DNA from: Pseudomonadota bacterium | GTDB lineage: Bacteria > Pseudomonadota > Gammaproteobacteria > Burkholderiales > Burkholderiaceae_C | Assembly (NCBI GenBank): GCA_021805805.1 | Contig: JAJZEB010000003.1 | Location: 18,411 to 82,410 of the forward strand | Reading direction: 5' to 3' | Length of the DNA: 64,000 bases | Part shown: positions 50,592-61,284 of the stretch, one piece after another | Layout of the letters: every line of letters starts with the position of its first letter | How positions within the stretch are numbered: the stretch's first letter is position 1 | Program-made: the position numbers and the translations under genes | The notes under the pieces: model-generated | The model's database searches: none | What the model saw: the letters and a program-made list of their open reading frames with translations, nothing else | Told to the model about the DNA's origin: nothing

Positions 50592-52646
50592 ATGAACACC
50601 CTGCAGAGCCTGATCGCCGGCCGCTGGCTCGGCACCACCCCCGCCGTGGCGCTGCACAGCGCGGTCGACGGCCACCTCGTCGCGCAGACCCATGCCGAGG
50701 CGATCGACTTCGCCGAATGCGTCGACCACGCGCGGCGCGTCGGCGTGCCGGCGCTGCTGGCGCTGGACTTCCAGCAGCGCGCGGCGCGGCTCAAGGCGCT
50801 GGCCGCGCACCTCAGCGCGCACAAGGAGGCGCTGTACGCGGTCTCGTACCACACCGGCGCCACCCGCGCCGACAGCTGGATCGACATCGAAGGCGGCACC
50901 GGCACCGTGTACGCGTACGCCGGCATGGGCAGCAACGGCCTGCCGTCGGGCAACATCGTGCACGAGGGCCCGGCACAGCCGCTGGGCAAGCAGGGCCAGT
51001 TCGCCGGCACCCACATCCTGGTGCCGCGCGGCGGCGTGGCAGTGCACATCAACGCCTTCAACTTCCCGGTCTGGGGCATGCTGGAGAAGTTCGCACCAAG
51101 CTTCCTCGCCGGAATGCCGTGCGTCGTCAAGCCGGCCACCGCGACCAGTTACCTGACCGAAGCCGCGGTGCGGCTGATGCTCGACAGCGGCCTGCTGCCG
51201 CCGGGAAGCCTGCAGCTGATCATCGGCGGCACCGGCGACCTGCTCGAGCGGCTCGACGGCCAGGACATGGTCACCTTCACCGGTTCGGCGGCGACCGCGG
51301 CCAGGCTGCGCGTGCACCCGAACCTGGTGCGCAACGCGGTGCCGTTCAACGCCGAGGCCGATTCGCTGAACTGTTCCATCCTGGCGCCCGAGGTCACGCC
51401 GGACGACCCCGAGTTCGACCTGTTCGTCAAGGAAGTGGCGCGCGAAATGACGGTCAAGGCGGGACAGAAATGCACCGCGATCCGCCGTGCCATCGTGCCG
51501 CGCGCGCGCCTCGATGCGGTGGTCGAGCGGCTGCGCGCGCGGCTGCAGGCCACCGTGGTCGGCGACCCCGCGCTCGACGGCGTGCGCATGGGCGCGCTGG
51601 CCTCGCGCGACCAGCTCGACGACGTCGCCGCGCGGGTGGCCGAGCTGCGCGCCGGTGCCGAGCTGCTGCTCGGCGACGCCGCCGACTTCGCGCCGCGCGG
51701 CGACGGCGTCGCCGCCGGCGCGTTCTTCCCCGCCACCCTGCTGCTCGCGCGCGACCCGATGGCCAGCGCGGCGCACGATGTCGAGGCCTTCGGCCCGGTC
51801 AGCACCGTGATGGCCTATGACGATCTCGACGAGGCGGTGGCGCTGGCCGCGCGCGGCCGCGGCAGCCTGGTCGGCAGCCTGGTGACCCACGACCCGGCGG
51901 TGGCCGCGCGCGTGGTGCCGCAACTCGCCGCGCTGCACGGCCGCATCCTGGTGCTCGACCGCGACGCCGCGGCCGAGTCGACCGGCCACGGCTCGCCGCT
52001 TCCCGGGCTCAAGCACGGCGGCCCGGGCCGCGCCGGCGGCGGCGAGGAACTCGGCGGCCTGCGCGCCGTGCACCACTACCTGCAGCGCAGCGCAGTGCAG
52101 GGCTCGCCGACCATGCTCGCCGCGGTGGCGCGCGAGCACGTGCGCGGCGCGCGCACGATCGACGCCGAGGTGCACCCGTTCCGCCGCCATTTCGACGAAC
52201 TGCGCGTCGGCGAATCGCTGCTGACCCACCGCCGCACCGTGACCGAGGCCGACATCGTCAACTTCGGCGGAGTCTCGGGCGACTACTTCTACATGCACTT
52301 CGACGACATCGCCGCGCGCGACACCGACTTCGGCCGGCGCATCGCGCACGGCTATTTCGTGCTGTCGGCCGCAGCCGGGCTGTTCGTCAGTCCGGCGCCG
52401 GGCCCGGTGCTGGCCAATTACGGCCTCGACACCCTGCGCTTCACCAAGCCGGTGCCGATCGGCGACACCATCCAGGCGCGGCTGACCTGCAAGCGCAAGA
52501 TCGACCGCAACCGCCGCGACAGCCGCGGCGTCGGCCAGGGCGTCGTGGTGTGGGACGTCGAGGTGCGCAACCAGGATGGCGAGCTGGTCGCCAGCTACGA
52601 CATCCTGACGCTGGTGGCCAAGCGCGCGCAGCCCGCGCAAGGCTGA
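50592..52646 (+). CDS. paaZ: Oxepin-CoA hydrolase / 3-oxo-5,6-didehydrosuberyl-CoA semialdehyde dehydrogenase PaaZ
   Basis: ALDH domain (VHINAFNFPVWGMLEKFAPSFLAGMPCVVKPATAT; AGQKCTAIRRA) fused to MaoC-like domain (GVSGDYFYMHFDDIAARDT). Confidence 0.96.
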   Translation: MNTLQSLIAGRWLGTTPAVALHSAVDGHLVAQTHAEAIDFAECVDHARRVGVPALLALDFQQRAARLKALAAHLSAHKEALYAVSYHTGATRADSWIDIEGGTGTVYAYAGMGSNGLPSGNIVHEGPAQPLGKQGQFAGTHILVPRGGVAVHINAFNFPVWGMLEKFAPSFLAGMPCVVKPATATSYLTEAAVRLMLDSGLLPPGSLQLIIGGTGDLLERLDGQDMVTFTGSAATAARLRVHPNLVRNAVPFNAEADSLNCSILAPEVTPDDPEFDLFVKEVAREMTVKAGQKCTAIRRAIVPRARLDAVVERLRARLQATVVGDPALDGVRMGALASRDQLDDVAARVAELRAGAELLLGDAADFAPRGDGVAAGAFFPATLLLARDPMASAAHDVEAFGPVSTVMAYDDLDEAVALAARGRGSLVGSLVTHDPAVAARVVPQLAALHGRILVLDRDAAAESTGHGSPLPGLKHGGPGRAGGGEELGGLRAVHHYLQRSAVQGSPTMLAAVAREHVRGARTIDAEVHPFRRHFDELRVGESLLTHRRTVTEADIVNFGGVSGDYFYMHFDDIAARDTDFGRRIAHGYFVLSAAAGLFVSPAPGPVLANYGLDTLRFTKPVPIGDTIQARLTCKRKIDRNRRDSRGVGQGVVVWDVEVRNQDGELVASYDILTLVAKRAQPAQG

Positions 52647-52653
52647 CGCACTC

Positions 52654-52976
52654 CGGGCGCAGCCCGGCCCTGGGGGCACTCCCAAGTCGCCGACGGGCCG
52701 CCCCTAGGCGACTTGCCCCCTCGGGGGGCACTCCCAAGTCGCCGACGGGCCGCCCCTAGGCGACTTGCCCCCTTGGGGGATGAGGCGGGACCAGCGGCCG
52801 TGCCTGCGCACGGCCGCGCGCCCGCCGAATCCGAGCAGCCTGCAGGCTGCGAGGTGGAACGGGCCGGGCGCAGCCCGGCCCTGGGGGCACTCCCAAGTCG
52901 CCGACGGGCCGCCCCTAGGCGACTTGCCCCCTCGGGGGGCGGGCCGGGCGCAGCCCGGCCCTGGGGGCACTCTTCC
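52654..52976. repeat. Extragenic repeat cluster between convergent paaZ and cysK
   Basis: Three copies of GCACTCCCAAGTCGCCGACGGGCCGCCCCTAGGCGACTTGCCCCC (starts about 52676, 52728, 52887), each with AAGTCGCC/GGCGACTT arms, interspersed with three GGGCGCAGCCCGGCCCTGGGGGC hairpins. Confidence 0.93.
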
Positions 52977-53939
52977 TCAGACGTCGTCGAACATGCCGGC
53001 GAACAGCGCCGAGCTCAGGTAGCGCTCGCCGCTGTCGGGCAGCACCACGACGATGGTCTTGCCGGCGTTGTCGGCACGCCTGGCCCAGCGCAGCGCAGCG
53101 GCAGCGGCCGCGCCGCATGAAATCCCGGCCAGGATCCCCTCCTCGCGCGCCAGCCGCAGCGCGGTGTCGATCGCCTCGTCGTTGTCGACCTGTTCGATGG
53201 CGTCGACCAGCGACAGGTCGAGCACCTTGGGCACGAAGCCGGCTCCGATGCCCTGGATCTTGTGCGGCCCCGGCTTGAGCTCCTGGCCGGCGCGCGCCTG
53301 GCTCAGCACCGGGCTGCCGACCGGCTCCACCGCGACCGACACCACCGGCTTGTGCCGCTTGAGGAAGCGGCTGACCCCGGTGATGGTGCCGCCGGTGCCC
53401 ACGCCGGCGACGAATACGTCGACGGCGCCTGCGGTGTCCTCCCAGATCTCCGGGCCGGTGGTGGCTTCGTGGATCGCCGGGTTGGCCGGGTTCTCGAACT
53501 GCTGCAGCAGCACGTAGCGCTGCGGGTCGGAGGCGGCGATCTCCTCGGCCTTCGCGATCGCGCCCTTCATGCCCTTGGCACCTTCGGTCAGCACCAGGTT
53601 GGCGCCGTACGCGCGCAGCAGCTTGCGCCGCTCCACGCTCATGGTGTCGGGCATCGTCAGGGTGATCGGAATGCCGCGCGATGCGGCGACGAAGGCCAGC
53701 GCGATTCCGGTGTTGCCGCTGGTCGGCTCGACGATCGCCTTGCCGGGGCCGAGCAGTCCGCGCTTCTCGGCGTCCCAGACCATCGCCGCGCCGATCCGGC
53801 ACTTGACCGAATAGGCCGGGTTGCGCCCCTCGATCTTGGCCAGCACGGTCGCGCCGCAGCCTTCGGTCAGGCGGTTCAGTCGCACCAGCGGGGTGCGTCC
53901 GATCGATTGCGCGTTGTCGGTGTAGATGCGTGACGGCAT
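52977..53939 (-). CDS. cysK: Cysteine synthase A
   Basis: [58 protein letters not shown]. Confidence 0.95.
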   Translation of the reverse strand: MPSRIYTDNAQSIGRTPLVRLNRLTEGCGATVLAKIEGRNPAYSVKCRIGAAMVWDAEKRGLLGPGKAIVEPTSGNTGIALAFVAASRGIPITLTMPDTMSVERRKLLRAYGANLVLTEGAKGMKGAIAKAEEIAASDPQRYVLLQQFENPANPAIHEATTGPEIWEDTAGAVDVFVAGVGTGGTITGVSRFLKRHKPVVSVAVEPVGSPVLSQARAGQELKPGPHKIQGIGAGFVPKVLDLSLVDAIEQVDNDEAIDTALRLAREEGILAGISCGAAAAAALRWARRADNAGKTIVVVLPDSGERYLSSALFAGMFDDV

Positions 53940-53979
53940 GCGTTTTCTCCGTTCGGGTTCGAAAAGGGGCGCGCGCCGC

Positions 53980-54330
53980 TCAGGCGCGCGCGGCGGTGGC
54001 GACGACTTCGATGCGCCAGCGCGGGTCGGCCAGCGCGGCCTGCACGGTGGCGCGCGGCGGGGCGCTGCCGGGCGCCACCCACGCGTCCCACACCACGTTC
54101 ATCGCGGCGATGTCGGCGATGTCGGCGAGGAAGATCTGCACGCTGAGAAGATTCGCCTTGCTGCTGCCGCACTCGCCCAGCAGCCGCTCGACGTGGCCGA
54201 GCACCTCGCGGGTCTGCGCCTCGATGCCGGCGTCGGGGTCGCGCTCGGCGACCTGGCCGGCCAGGTGGATGATGCCGCCGTACACGGACGCCTCGCTGAG
54301 GCGCGCGCCGACGTGGTGTCGTTCGATCAT
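53980..54330 (-). CDS. RidA/YjgF family protein
   Basis: [56 protein letters not shown]. Confidence 0.9.
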   Translation of the reverse strand: MIERHHVGARLSEASVYGGIIHLAGQVAERDPDAGIEAQTREVLGHVERLLGECGSSKANLLSVQIFLADIADIAAMNVVWDAWVAPGSAPPRATVQAALADPRWRIEVVATAARA

Positions 54331-54362
54331 CGGGTTCCTTGAAATCGATGCCGGACGCGCGC

Positions 54363-54842
54363 TCAGCGGTCCAGCGCAATGTACAGCGAGTCCTTGACTT
54401 CCTCCATCACGACGTAGCTGTGCGATTCAGCCGCGACCGGAAGGCGTTTCAGGATGTCGCCGAGCAGGCTGCGGTACTCGCGCATGTCGCGCAAGCGGAA
54501 TTTCACCAGATAGTCGAAACCACCAGCGACCAGGTGGCATTCGAGCACTTCGGGCATGTGCAGCAGCTCGCGACGCACCGCGTCGAACACGTCGGCCGAC
54601 TTGGCCGCCAGCTTGATCTCGACGAACACCAGCAGCGCCTTGCCGACCGCGGCCGGAACCACCCGCGCGCCATAGCCGGCGATCACCCCGGTGCGCTCGA
54701 GCCGCCGGACCCGCTCGGCGCACGGCGAGGTCGTCAGGCCGACCTGCGAGGCCAGTTCGGTCATCGCGATTCGGCCGTCGCGCTGCAGGATGTCGAGAAT
54801 CTTGCGATCGATCCTGTCGAGCTGATGTTTGTCGCGGTCCAT
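54363..54842 (-). CDS. Lrp/AsnC-family regulator (DadR-like)
   Basis: [50 protein letters not shown]; divergent from dadA. Confidence 0.92.
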   Translation of the reverse strand: MDRDKHQLDRIDRKILDILQRDGRIAMTELASQVGLTTSPCAERVRRLERTGVIAGYGARVVPAAVGKALLVFVEIKLAAKSADVFDAVRRELLHMPEVLECHLVAGGFDYLVKFRLRDMREYRSLLGDILKRLPVAAESHSYVVMEEVKDSLYIALDR

Positions 54843-54959
54843 TCCCAGTCTCGCTGCGGTATGACAGTGATCTTAACCGCATACAGGCCTAAAAACAGCA
54901 AAAGCAGCTTCTCGGTTGCCGATACAGTGCGATCGCCATCGATTTTTCGGAGATCCCCG

Positions 54960-56255
54960 ATGAAGGTCATCGTCCTCGGCGCCGGCGTGGTCGGCGTCAC
55001 CACCGCGTACGAACTCGCGCGCTCCGGCGCCGAGGTCACCGTGCTCGAACGCCGCGGCGGACCTGCGCTGGAGACCAGCTTCGCCAACGCCGGCCAGGTC
55101 TCGCCCGGCTACTCGACGCCGTGGGCCGCTCCCGGCATTCCGCTGAAGGCGCTGAAGTGGATGTTCCAGCAGCACGCACCGCTGGCCATCCGCCCCGACG
55201 GCACGCTGTGGCAGCTGCGCTGGATGGCGTCGATGCTGCGCAACTGCACCGATGCGCGCTATGCGCAGAACAAGGAGCGGATGATGCGCGTGGCCGAGTA
55301 CAGCCGCGACCGGCTGCGCGCGCTGCGCGCCGAGACCGGAATCGCCTACGAACAACGCACCGAGGGCACGCTGCAGCTGTTCCGCAGCCAGTCGCAGTTC
55401 GCTGCCGCGCAGCGCGACATCGCCGTGCTCGAGCGCTGTGGAATCGCCTTCGAGTTGCTGCGCGCCGACGAACTCGATCGCGTCGAGCCGGCGCTGGGCG
55501 CCGCGCGCGACCGACTGGCCGGCGGCCTGCGCCTGCCCGGCGACGAGACCGGCGACTGCCAGCTGTTCACCAGCCAGCTGGCGCAGCGCGCCGCCGCACT
55601 CGGCGTCGATTTCCGCTATGCGCAAGCCGTGCAGGGCTTCGACGGCGATGCGCAGCGGGTGCGCGGGGTGCGGCTGGCCGACGGCCGGGCGCTGCACGCC
55701 GACGCGGTCGTGGTCGCGCTGGGCAGCTATTCGCGCGACCTGCTCGGTCCGCTGCACGTCGACCTGCCGGTGTACCCGATCAAGGGCTACTCGCTGACCG
55801 TGCCGCTGCGCGATCCGGCGCTGGCGCCGCGCTCGACCGTGCTCGACGAAACCTACAAGATCGCGCTGACGCGTTTCGACAACCGGATCCGGGTCGGCGG
55901 CATGGCCGAGATCGCCGGTTTCGACCTGCGGCTGAACCCGAAGCGCCGCGCGACGCTGGAGATGGTCACCCGCGACCTGTTCCCGGGCGGCGACCTGCCG
56001 GCTGCCGAATTCTGGACCGGCCTGCGCCCGATGACGCCGGACGGCACCCCGGTGCTCGGCGCGGCCGGTCCGGCCAACCTGTACCTGAACACCGGCCACG
56101 GCACCCTGGGCTGGACCATGGCCTGCGGCTCGGCACGCTACGTCAGCGATCTGGTGCTCGGCCGCCAGCCCGAAATCCGCGGCGACGGTCTCGGCCTGGA
56201 GCGCTACCGCGGCGGCGCGCCGAGCTGGCGCGCGGGCGCCGCGCAGCCGGCCTGA
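54960..56255 (+). CDS. dadA: D-amino acid dehydrogenase
   Basis: [74 protein letters not shown]. Confidence 0.94.
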   Translation: MKVIVLGAGVVGVTTAYELARSGAEVTVLERRGGPALETSFANAGQVSPGYSTPWAAPGIPLKALKWMFQQHAPLAIRPDGTLWQLRWMASMLRNCTDARYAQNKERMMRVAEYSRDRLRALRAETGIAYEQRTEGTLQLFRSQSQFAAAQRDIAVLERCGIAFELLRADELDRVEPALGAARDRLAGGLRLPGDETGDCQLFTSQLAQRAAALGVDFRYAQAVQGFDGDAQRVRGVRLADGRALHADAVVVALGSYSRDLLGPLHVDLPVYPIKGYSLTVPLRDPALAPRSTVLDETYKIALTRFDNRIRVGGMAEIAGFDLRLNPKRRATLEMVTRDLFPGGDLPAAEFWTGLRPMTPDGTPVLGAAGPANLYLNTGHGTLGWTMACGSARYVSDLVLGRQPEIRGDGLGLERYRGGAPSWRAGAAQPA

Positions 56256-56277
56256 AGGCTGCCCCGCGGCGCGCGGC

Positions 56278-57189
56278 TCAGCGCGCCGCCGGGGGGTCGG
56301 GCAGCGCGGTGGCGAGCATGTCGAGGAAGGCCCGCGTCTTCGCCGGCATCAACCGGCGCCCCGGGAACACCGCCCACGCCGGCGCCGGTGGCAGGGACCA
56401 CGCCGGCAGCACGCGGACCAGTTCGCCGGCGCGCTGCGCATCGAGCGCGAAAACCTCGGGCAGCGCAGCGATGCCGGCTCCGGAACGCGCCAGCGCGAGC
56501 AGCAATTGCGGCGCATTCGCCGCAACCCGCGCCGGCAATGGCTGGTGCCAGCGCTGCTCGCCGCACTGCAGCGTCCAGCCGACCGCATCGCCATGCCGGC
56601 CGAGCAGCAGCAGCGCGGCGTGGGCCCCGAGTTCGTCCGGCCGCATCGGCACGCCGCGCTCGGCGAGGTAGACCGGCGCGGCGAACAATCCCGCTGTGAA
56701 CGAGCCAAGACGGCGCGCAGCAAGAAGTGCGTCGTCCGGCAGATCGCCGATGCGCAGCGCGAGGTCGTAGCCTTCGCCGACCAGGTCGATGCGGCGCGGC
56801 GACAGGTCCAGTTCCAGATCCACGCCCGGGTGCATCGCGACGAACGCCGCCAGCATGTCGGGCAGCAGCACGCTGGCGATCTCCGCCGGCATCGATACCC
56901 GCAGGCGCCCGAGCGGCCGCGCCTGCCGGTGCTCGCCCAGCGCGCGCGCGGCGTCGACCTCTTCGGCCAGCGGTGCGGCGTGCGCCAGCACCTGGCGGCC
57001 GAACTCGGTCAGCGCCAGGCGCCGGGTGGTGCGCAGCAGCAACCGCTCGCCGAGCGCCTGCTCGAGCGCGGCGATGCGCCGGGACACCGTCGACTTCGGC
57101 AGTGCCAGCCGCGCGGCGGCGGCGCTGAAGCTCCCGGAATCGGCGACGCGGGCGAAGATCAGCAGATCGTTGGCGGCCAATTGTTCCAT
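56278..57189 (-). CDS. LysR-family regulator
   Basis: [53 protein letters not shown]; divergent from azoR. Confidence 0.93.
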   Translation of the reverse strand: MEQLAANDLLIFARVADSGSFSAAAARLALPKSTVSRRIAALEQALGERLLLRTTRRLALTEFGRQVLAHAAPLAEEVDAARALGEHRQARPLGRLRVSMPAEIASVLLPDMLAAFVAMHPGVDLELDLSPRRIDLVGEGYDLALRIGDLPDDALLAARRLGSFTAGLFAAPVYLAERGVPMRPDELGAHAALLLLGRHGDAVGWTLQCGEQRWHQPLPARVAANAPQLLLALARSGAGIAALPEVFALDAQRAGELVRVLPAWSLPPAPAWAVFPGRRLMPAKTRAFLDMLATALPDPPAAR

Positions 57190-57282
57190 TTATGGCACGA
57201 TGTTATCCGAAAATATGCCTTATCGAACTTGAATGCAACAACTAAAGTGCATCCAACGCCCACCATTTCGATGGAGAACCGA

Positions 57283-57882
57283 ATGAACATCCTGCAGATC
57301 AACGCCAGCGCCCGCAGCTCCGGTGCGCAATCGACTGAACTCGCGAACCGCATCGTCGAACGCCTGCGCGACGCGAATCCGCACGCCGCGCTGCGCCTGC
57401 GCGATCTGGCCGCGGTGCCCCATCCGATGCTCGACGAAGCCGCACTGGGCGCGCTGTTCACGCCGGCAGCGCAGCGCAGCGCCGAGCAGGCAGCGCGCGT
57501 CGCGCTCGACGACGCGCTGATCGAAGAACTGTTCGCGGCCGACGTCGTCGTGCTCGGCGTGCCGATGTACAACTTCGGCATCCCGGCGCAGCTCAAGCAC
57601 TGGATCGACGCCGTGGCTCGCGCCGGCGTGACCTTCCGCTACACCGAGCAGGGTCCGGTCGGCCTGGTGCAGGGCAAGAAGGTCATCGTCGCGCTGGCGC
57701 GCGGCGGCCGCTACCGCGACACCGCCGCCGACAGCCAGGTGCCGTACCTGAAGACCGTGCTCGGCTTCCTGGGAATCACCGACCTGCACTTCGTCTACGC
57801 CGAAGGCCTGAACATGGGCGCCGAAGCCGCCGCGCAGGGCCATGCCCAGGCGCAGGCCGACATCGACGCGGCGCTGGCCTGA
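57283..57882 (+). CDS. azoR: FMN-dependent NADH-azoreductase
   Basis: [58 protein letters not shown]. Confidence 0.92.
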   Translation: MNILQINASARSSGAQSTELANRIVERLRDANPHAALRLRDLAAVPHPMLDEAALGALFTPAAQRSAEQAARVALDDALIEELFAADVVVLGVPMYNFGIPAQLKHWIDAVARAGVTFRYTEQGPVGLVQGKKVIVALARGGRYRDTAADSQVPYLKTVLGFLGITDLHFVYAEGLNMGAEAAAQGHAQAQADIDAALA

Positions 57883-57898
57883 GATCGGGGAGCCGAAC

Positions 57899-58750
57899 AT
57901 GTCCGATGCCACCCCCGCGATCCTGCGCGGCGTCGACTCGCTGGTCGACGGCGTGCAGACCTCCGACGGCGCCGGCGTGCGGCTGACGCGGGTGCTGACG
58001 CAGTCTCTGCAGCGCCGGCTCGACCCGTTCCTGATGCTCGACGTGTTCGGCAGTGACGACCCCGACGACTACATCGCGGGCTTCCCCGACCATCCGCACC
58101 GCGGCTTCGAAACCATCACCTACATGCTCGCCGGACGGATGCGGCATCGCGACAGCGCCGGCCACGAAGGCCTGCTCGAAGCCGGCGGCATGCAGTGGAT
58201 GACTGCCGGGCGCGGCGTCGTGCATTCGGAAATCCCGCAGCAGCGCGACGGCCGCATGGAAGGCTTCCAGCTGTGGCTGAACCTGCCGGCTGCCGACAAG
58301 CTGTGCACTCCGTGGTACCGCGACTTCGCCGCCGATGCGCTGCCGCGGCTGCGCACCGCGCACGGCGCGCAGGCCGTCGTGCTGGCAGGCAGCAGCCACG
58401 GCGTGCACGGCGCGGTGCTGCGCGAAGCCACCACGCCGCTGATCCTCGACCTGCAGCTCGACGGCGGGGGCCGCTTCGAGCAGCCGTTGCCCAGCGCGCA
58501 CAACGCGCTGCTCTACGTGATCGACGGTGCCGTGACGATCGGCGCGCAGGTCGTCGCACAGCGCCGCATGGCGGTGCTCGACAACCGCGGCGAGCTGTTG
58601 CGCATCGAGGCGTCCGACGGCGCGCGCGCGCTGCTGGTCGCCGGGCAACCGCTGCGCGAGCCGATCGCGCAGTACGGTCCGTTCGTGATGAACACCGAGC
58701 AGCAGATCTACGAAGCGATCCAGGACCACCGCGCCGGGCGCCTGGCCTGA
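57899..58750 (+). CDS. Pirin-family protein
   Basis: DPFLMLDVFGSDDPDDYIAGFPDHPHRGFETITYMLAGRMRHRDSAGHEGLLEAGGMQWMTAGRGVVHSE. Confidence 0.93.
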   Translation: MSDATPAILRGVDSLVDGVQTSDGAGVRLTRVLTQSLQRRLDPFLMLDVFGSDDPDDYIAGFPDHPHRGFETITYMLAGRMRHRDSAGHEGLLEAGGMQWMTAGRGVVHSEIPQQRDGRMEGFQLWLNLPAADKLCTPWYRDFAADALPRLRTAHGAQAVVLAGSSHGVHGAVLREATTPLILDLQLDGGGRFEQPLPSAHNALLYVIDGAVTIGAQVVAQRRMAVLDNRGELLRIEASDGARALLVAGQPLREPIAQYGPFVMNTEQQIYEAIQDHRAGRLA

Positions 58751-58805
58751 CGCCCGAGCGCAGCGCTCCGCCGCCGGTGGGCCGCATCCGCGGCGTCACC
58801 CAGCA

Positions 58806-59459
58806 TCAGTCGGCGCGTCGATCGAGCTGCCCGAGCAGCGCGTCGCGCAACTGCGGCAGCTTGCCGCGGAAGAAATGGTCGGCGCCGGCGATCACCAGCA
58901 CCGGCTGGCCGTGGCGCTCGGCCCAGCGCAGCACCGCCGGCAGCGGCACGCGCTCGTCGCGCTCGCCATGCACCAGCAGGCAGCCCGGCGGCAACGCCGG
59001 CGGATCGTAGCTGCGCCCGTCGACGACCACGCCTGCGGGCATTCCGGCGAGCAGCGCGCGCTGCGCCGGCGCGCCCTGGCGCGCGAGTTCGGCGGCGGCG
59101 CGCGCGAGCACGAAGGCGCCGAACGAAAACCCGACCAGCAGCAGCGGCAGGCCCGGGTGCGCGGCGCGCAGCTGCGCAGCCAACGCGACCATGTCGTCGG
59201 TTTCGCCGCGCCCGGCGTCATGCACTCCGGCGCTGTTGCCGACACCGCGGAAATTCGGGCGAACAGCGATCAAACCGTTCTCCTGACAAGCTTTCGCGAG
59301 GAGGACGGGAATCTTGTGCGAGGCGCTGCCTCCCAGCAAAGGCTGCGGATGGGCCACCAGCGCGACCCCGCGCGGCGGCCGCGACGGCGCGTCGAACAGG
59401 CATTCGATCGGCCCTGCCGGGCCCGGCAGCAATCGGCTGACGCCGTGCGCCGCGCTCAT
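58806..59459 (-). CDS. Alpha/beta hydrolase
   Basis: GVALVAHPQPLLGGSASHKIP, LLLVGFSFGAFVLARA, LVHGERDERVPL. Confidence 0.88.
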   Translation of the reverse strand: MSAAHGVSRLLPGPAGPIECLFDAPSRPPRGVALVAHPQPLLGGSASHKIPVLLAKACQENGLIAVRPNFRGVGNSAGVHDAGRGETDDMVALAAQLRAAHPGLPLLLVGFSFGAFVLARAAAELARQGAPAQRALLAGMPAGVVVDGRSYDPPALPPGCLLVHGERDERVPLPAVLRWAERHGQPVLVIAGADHFFRGKLPQLRDALLGQLDRRAD

Positions 59460-59689
59460 GGTGGGCCCCCAGGCGCTGCGCGCCGCCCCCCGCGGGGGCT
59501 GAGCGCGGCTTCGGAGCGGCCGTGCGCCGCGCTCATGATGAGCCCCCAGGCGCTGCGCGCCGCCCCCCGCGGGGGCTGAGCGCGGCTTCGGAGCGGCCGT
59601 GCGCCGCGCTCATGATGAGCCCCCAGGCGCTGCGCGCCTCCCCCCGAGGGGGCTGAGCGCGGCTTCGGAGCGGCCGTGCGCCGCGCTCA
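59445..59689. repeat. Tandem 77-bp repeat, about 3 units plus partial, spanning hydrolase start and CoA ligase stop
   Basis: GTGCGCCGCGCTCA recurs at 59445, 59522, 59599 and 59676 (exact 77-bp spacing); units nearly identical. Confidence 0.96.
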
Positions 59690-61264
59690 CACGACCTCGC
59701 CCTGCTGCAGCCGGCGGCGCAGCTCGCGCTTGAGCAGCTTTCCGCTGGGGTTCTTCGGCAGCGCATCGCTGAACACGACGCGCTTGGGTACCTTGAAATG
59801 CGCCATCTGCGCGCGGCAGTGGGCAAGTACGGCTTCGGCGTCGGCGTGACAGCCGCGCTTGAGCACGACCACGGCGACCACGGCTTCGATCCACTGCGCG
59901 TCGGGCAGGCCCACGACCGCGACCTCGGACACTTCAGGCATCCGGAAAATGACCTCTTCGACTTCGCGGCTGGCGACGTTTTCGCCGCCGGTCTTGATCA
60001 TGTCCTTCTTGCGGTCGACGATGGTGATGTAGCCTTCGGCGTCGACGGTGGCCAGGTCGCCGCTGTGGAACCAGCCGCCGTCGAACGCCTGAGCGGTCTT
60101 GTCGGGGGCGTCGAAATAGCCTCCGAGCAGCTGCGGCGAGCGGTGCACGATTTCACCGACCTGCCCGGGTGCGACGTCGCGCATCGCATCGTCGACGACC
60201 CGCGTCTGCACGTTCAGCGCCGGTCGCCCGGCCGAGCCGGCCTTGCGCAACTGGTCCTCGGGCTTGAGCACCGTGGCCAGCGGCGCGATCTCGGTCTGCC
60301 CGTAGTAGTTCCACAGCCGCACCTCGGGGAGCCGGCGCTGCATTTCGAGCAGCACCTCGACCGGCATGATCGACGCGCCGTAATACGCCTTGCGCAGCGC
60401 CGACAGGTCGGTGGTGTCGAACCCGGGGTCGCGCAGCAGCCCGATCCACACCGTCGGTGGCGCGAAGAACGAGCTGATGGCGTGCCGCGCCAGCAGCGGC
60501 AGCACGATCTCGGGTCGCGGCGCCGAGGTGATCACGTTGGTGCAGCCCAGGTAAACGGCCGGGCCGAAGAAACAGTCGAGCTGCGCGCAGTGGAACAGCG
60601 GCAGCGCGTGCAGCAAGCGGTCGGCGGCGACCATTTCGCCCTCGATCACGCAGCTGACGTATTCCCACAGCACGGCGTCGTGGCTCAGCACCGCGCCTTT
60701 CGGCGCCGACTCGGTTCCGCTGGTGTAGACGATCTGCGCCGCGGCGCTGGAGTCGACCGGCGGCAGTTCCGCGGGGTCGGCGGCGGCGAGCAGCGCGTCG
60801 AAGGTCTCGAGTCCCTCGGGCGCCGTCGCCGCTTCCTCACCCGGAAGCCACAGCAGCCGCGTCACGCAGCCGGCGCGCGCGGCCGCGTCGCGCCCGACCG
60901 TCTCCAGTCCCGGGCCCAGCGCCAGCGTCGCTGCGCCCGAACTGCGCAGGATGAACGCGACCTCTTCGGAATTGAGCATGAAATTGATCGGCACCAGAAC
61001 GGCGCCGATGCGCGCCACCGCGAACCGCAAGGCGACGAACGCATGCGAGTTGCGCGACAGGATCGCGACCCGGTCGCCGGCGCCGACCGCACGCGCGCGC
61101 AACGCATGCGCCAGGCGGTCGACCACGGCGTCGAATTCGGCGTAGCTCCACGACACGTCGCCGCAGATGATCGCCTCCTTGTCAGGCAGGCGCCGCGCGG
61201 TACGGCGCAGGATGTCGGCGATGGCGTGCTGGCGGGCGTTGACGACCTCGGCAATGGCGTGCAT
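59687..61264 (-). CDS. Long-chain-acyl/aryl-CoA synthetase (AMP-binding)
   Basis: IVYTSGTESAPKGAVLSHD, NYYGQTEIAPLA, WFHSGDLATVDAEGYITIVDRKKDMIKTGGENVASREVEE. Confidence 0.93.
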   Translation of the reverse strand: MHAIAEVVNARQHAIADILRRTARRLPDKEAIICGDVSWSYAEFDAVVDRLAHALRARAVGAGDRVAILSRNSHAFVALRFAVARIGAVLVPINFMLNSEEVAFILRSSGAATLALGPGLETVGRDAAARAGCVTRLLWLPGEEAATAPEGLETFDALLAAADPAELPPVDSSAAAQIVYTSGTESAPKGAVLSHDAVLWEYVSCVIEGEMVAADRLLHALPLFHCAQLDCFFGPAVYLGCTNVITSAPRPEIVLPLLARHAISSFFAPPTVWIGLLRDPGFDTTDLSALRKAYYGASIMPVEVLLEMQRRLPEVRLWNYYGQTEIAPLATVLKPEDQLRKAGSAGRPALNVQTRVVDDAMRDVAPGQVGEIVHRSPQLLGGYFDAPDKTAQAFDGGWFHSGDLATVDAEGYITIVDRKKDMIKTGGENVASREVEEVIFRMPEVSEVAVVGLPDAQWIEAVVAVVVLKRGCHADAEAVLAHCRAQMAHFKVPKRVVFSDALPKNPSGKLLKRELRRRLQQGEVV

Positions 61265-61284
61265 CGGTGTGGCTCCGGTTGGGC

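Noticed and set aside
52654-52976. Possible insertion sequence
   Set aside because: No transposase ORF and no element-wide terminal inverted repeats; short hairpin modules only
59445-59689. Possible CRISPR array
   Set aside because: Units are contiguous 77-bp tandem copies with no variable spacers and no cas genes nearby
59687-61264. PaaK phenylacetate-CoA ligase
   Set aside because: Motifs and length fit a general acyl-CoA synthetase (IVYTSGTESAPKG, DRKKDMIKTGGENV) rather than the shorter PaaK type
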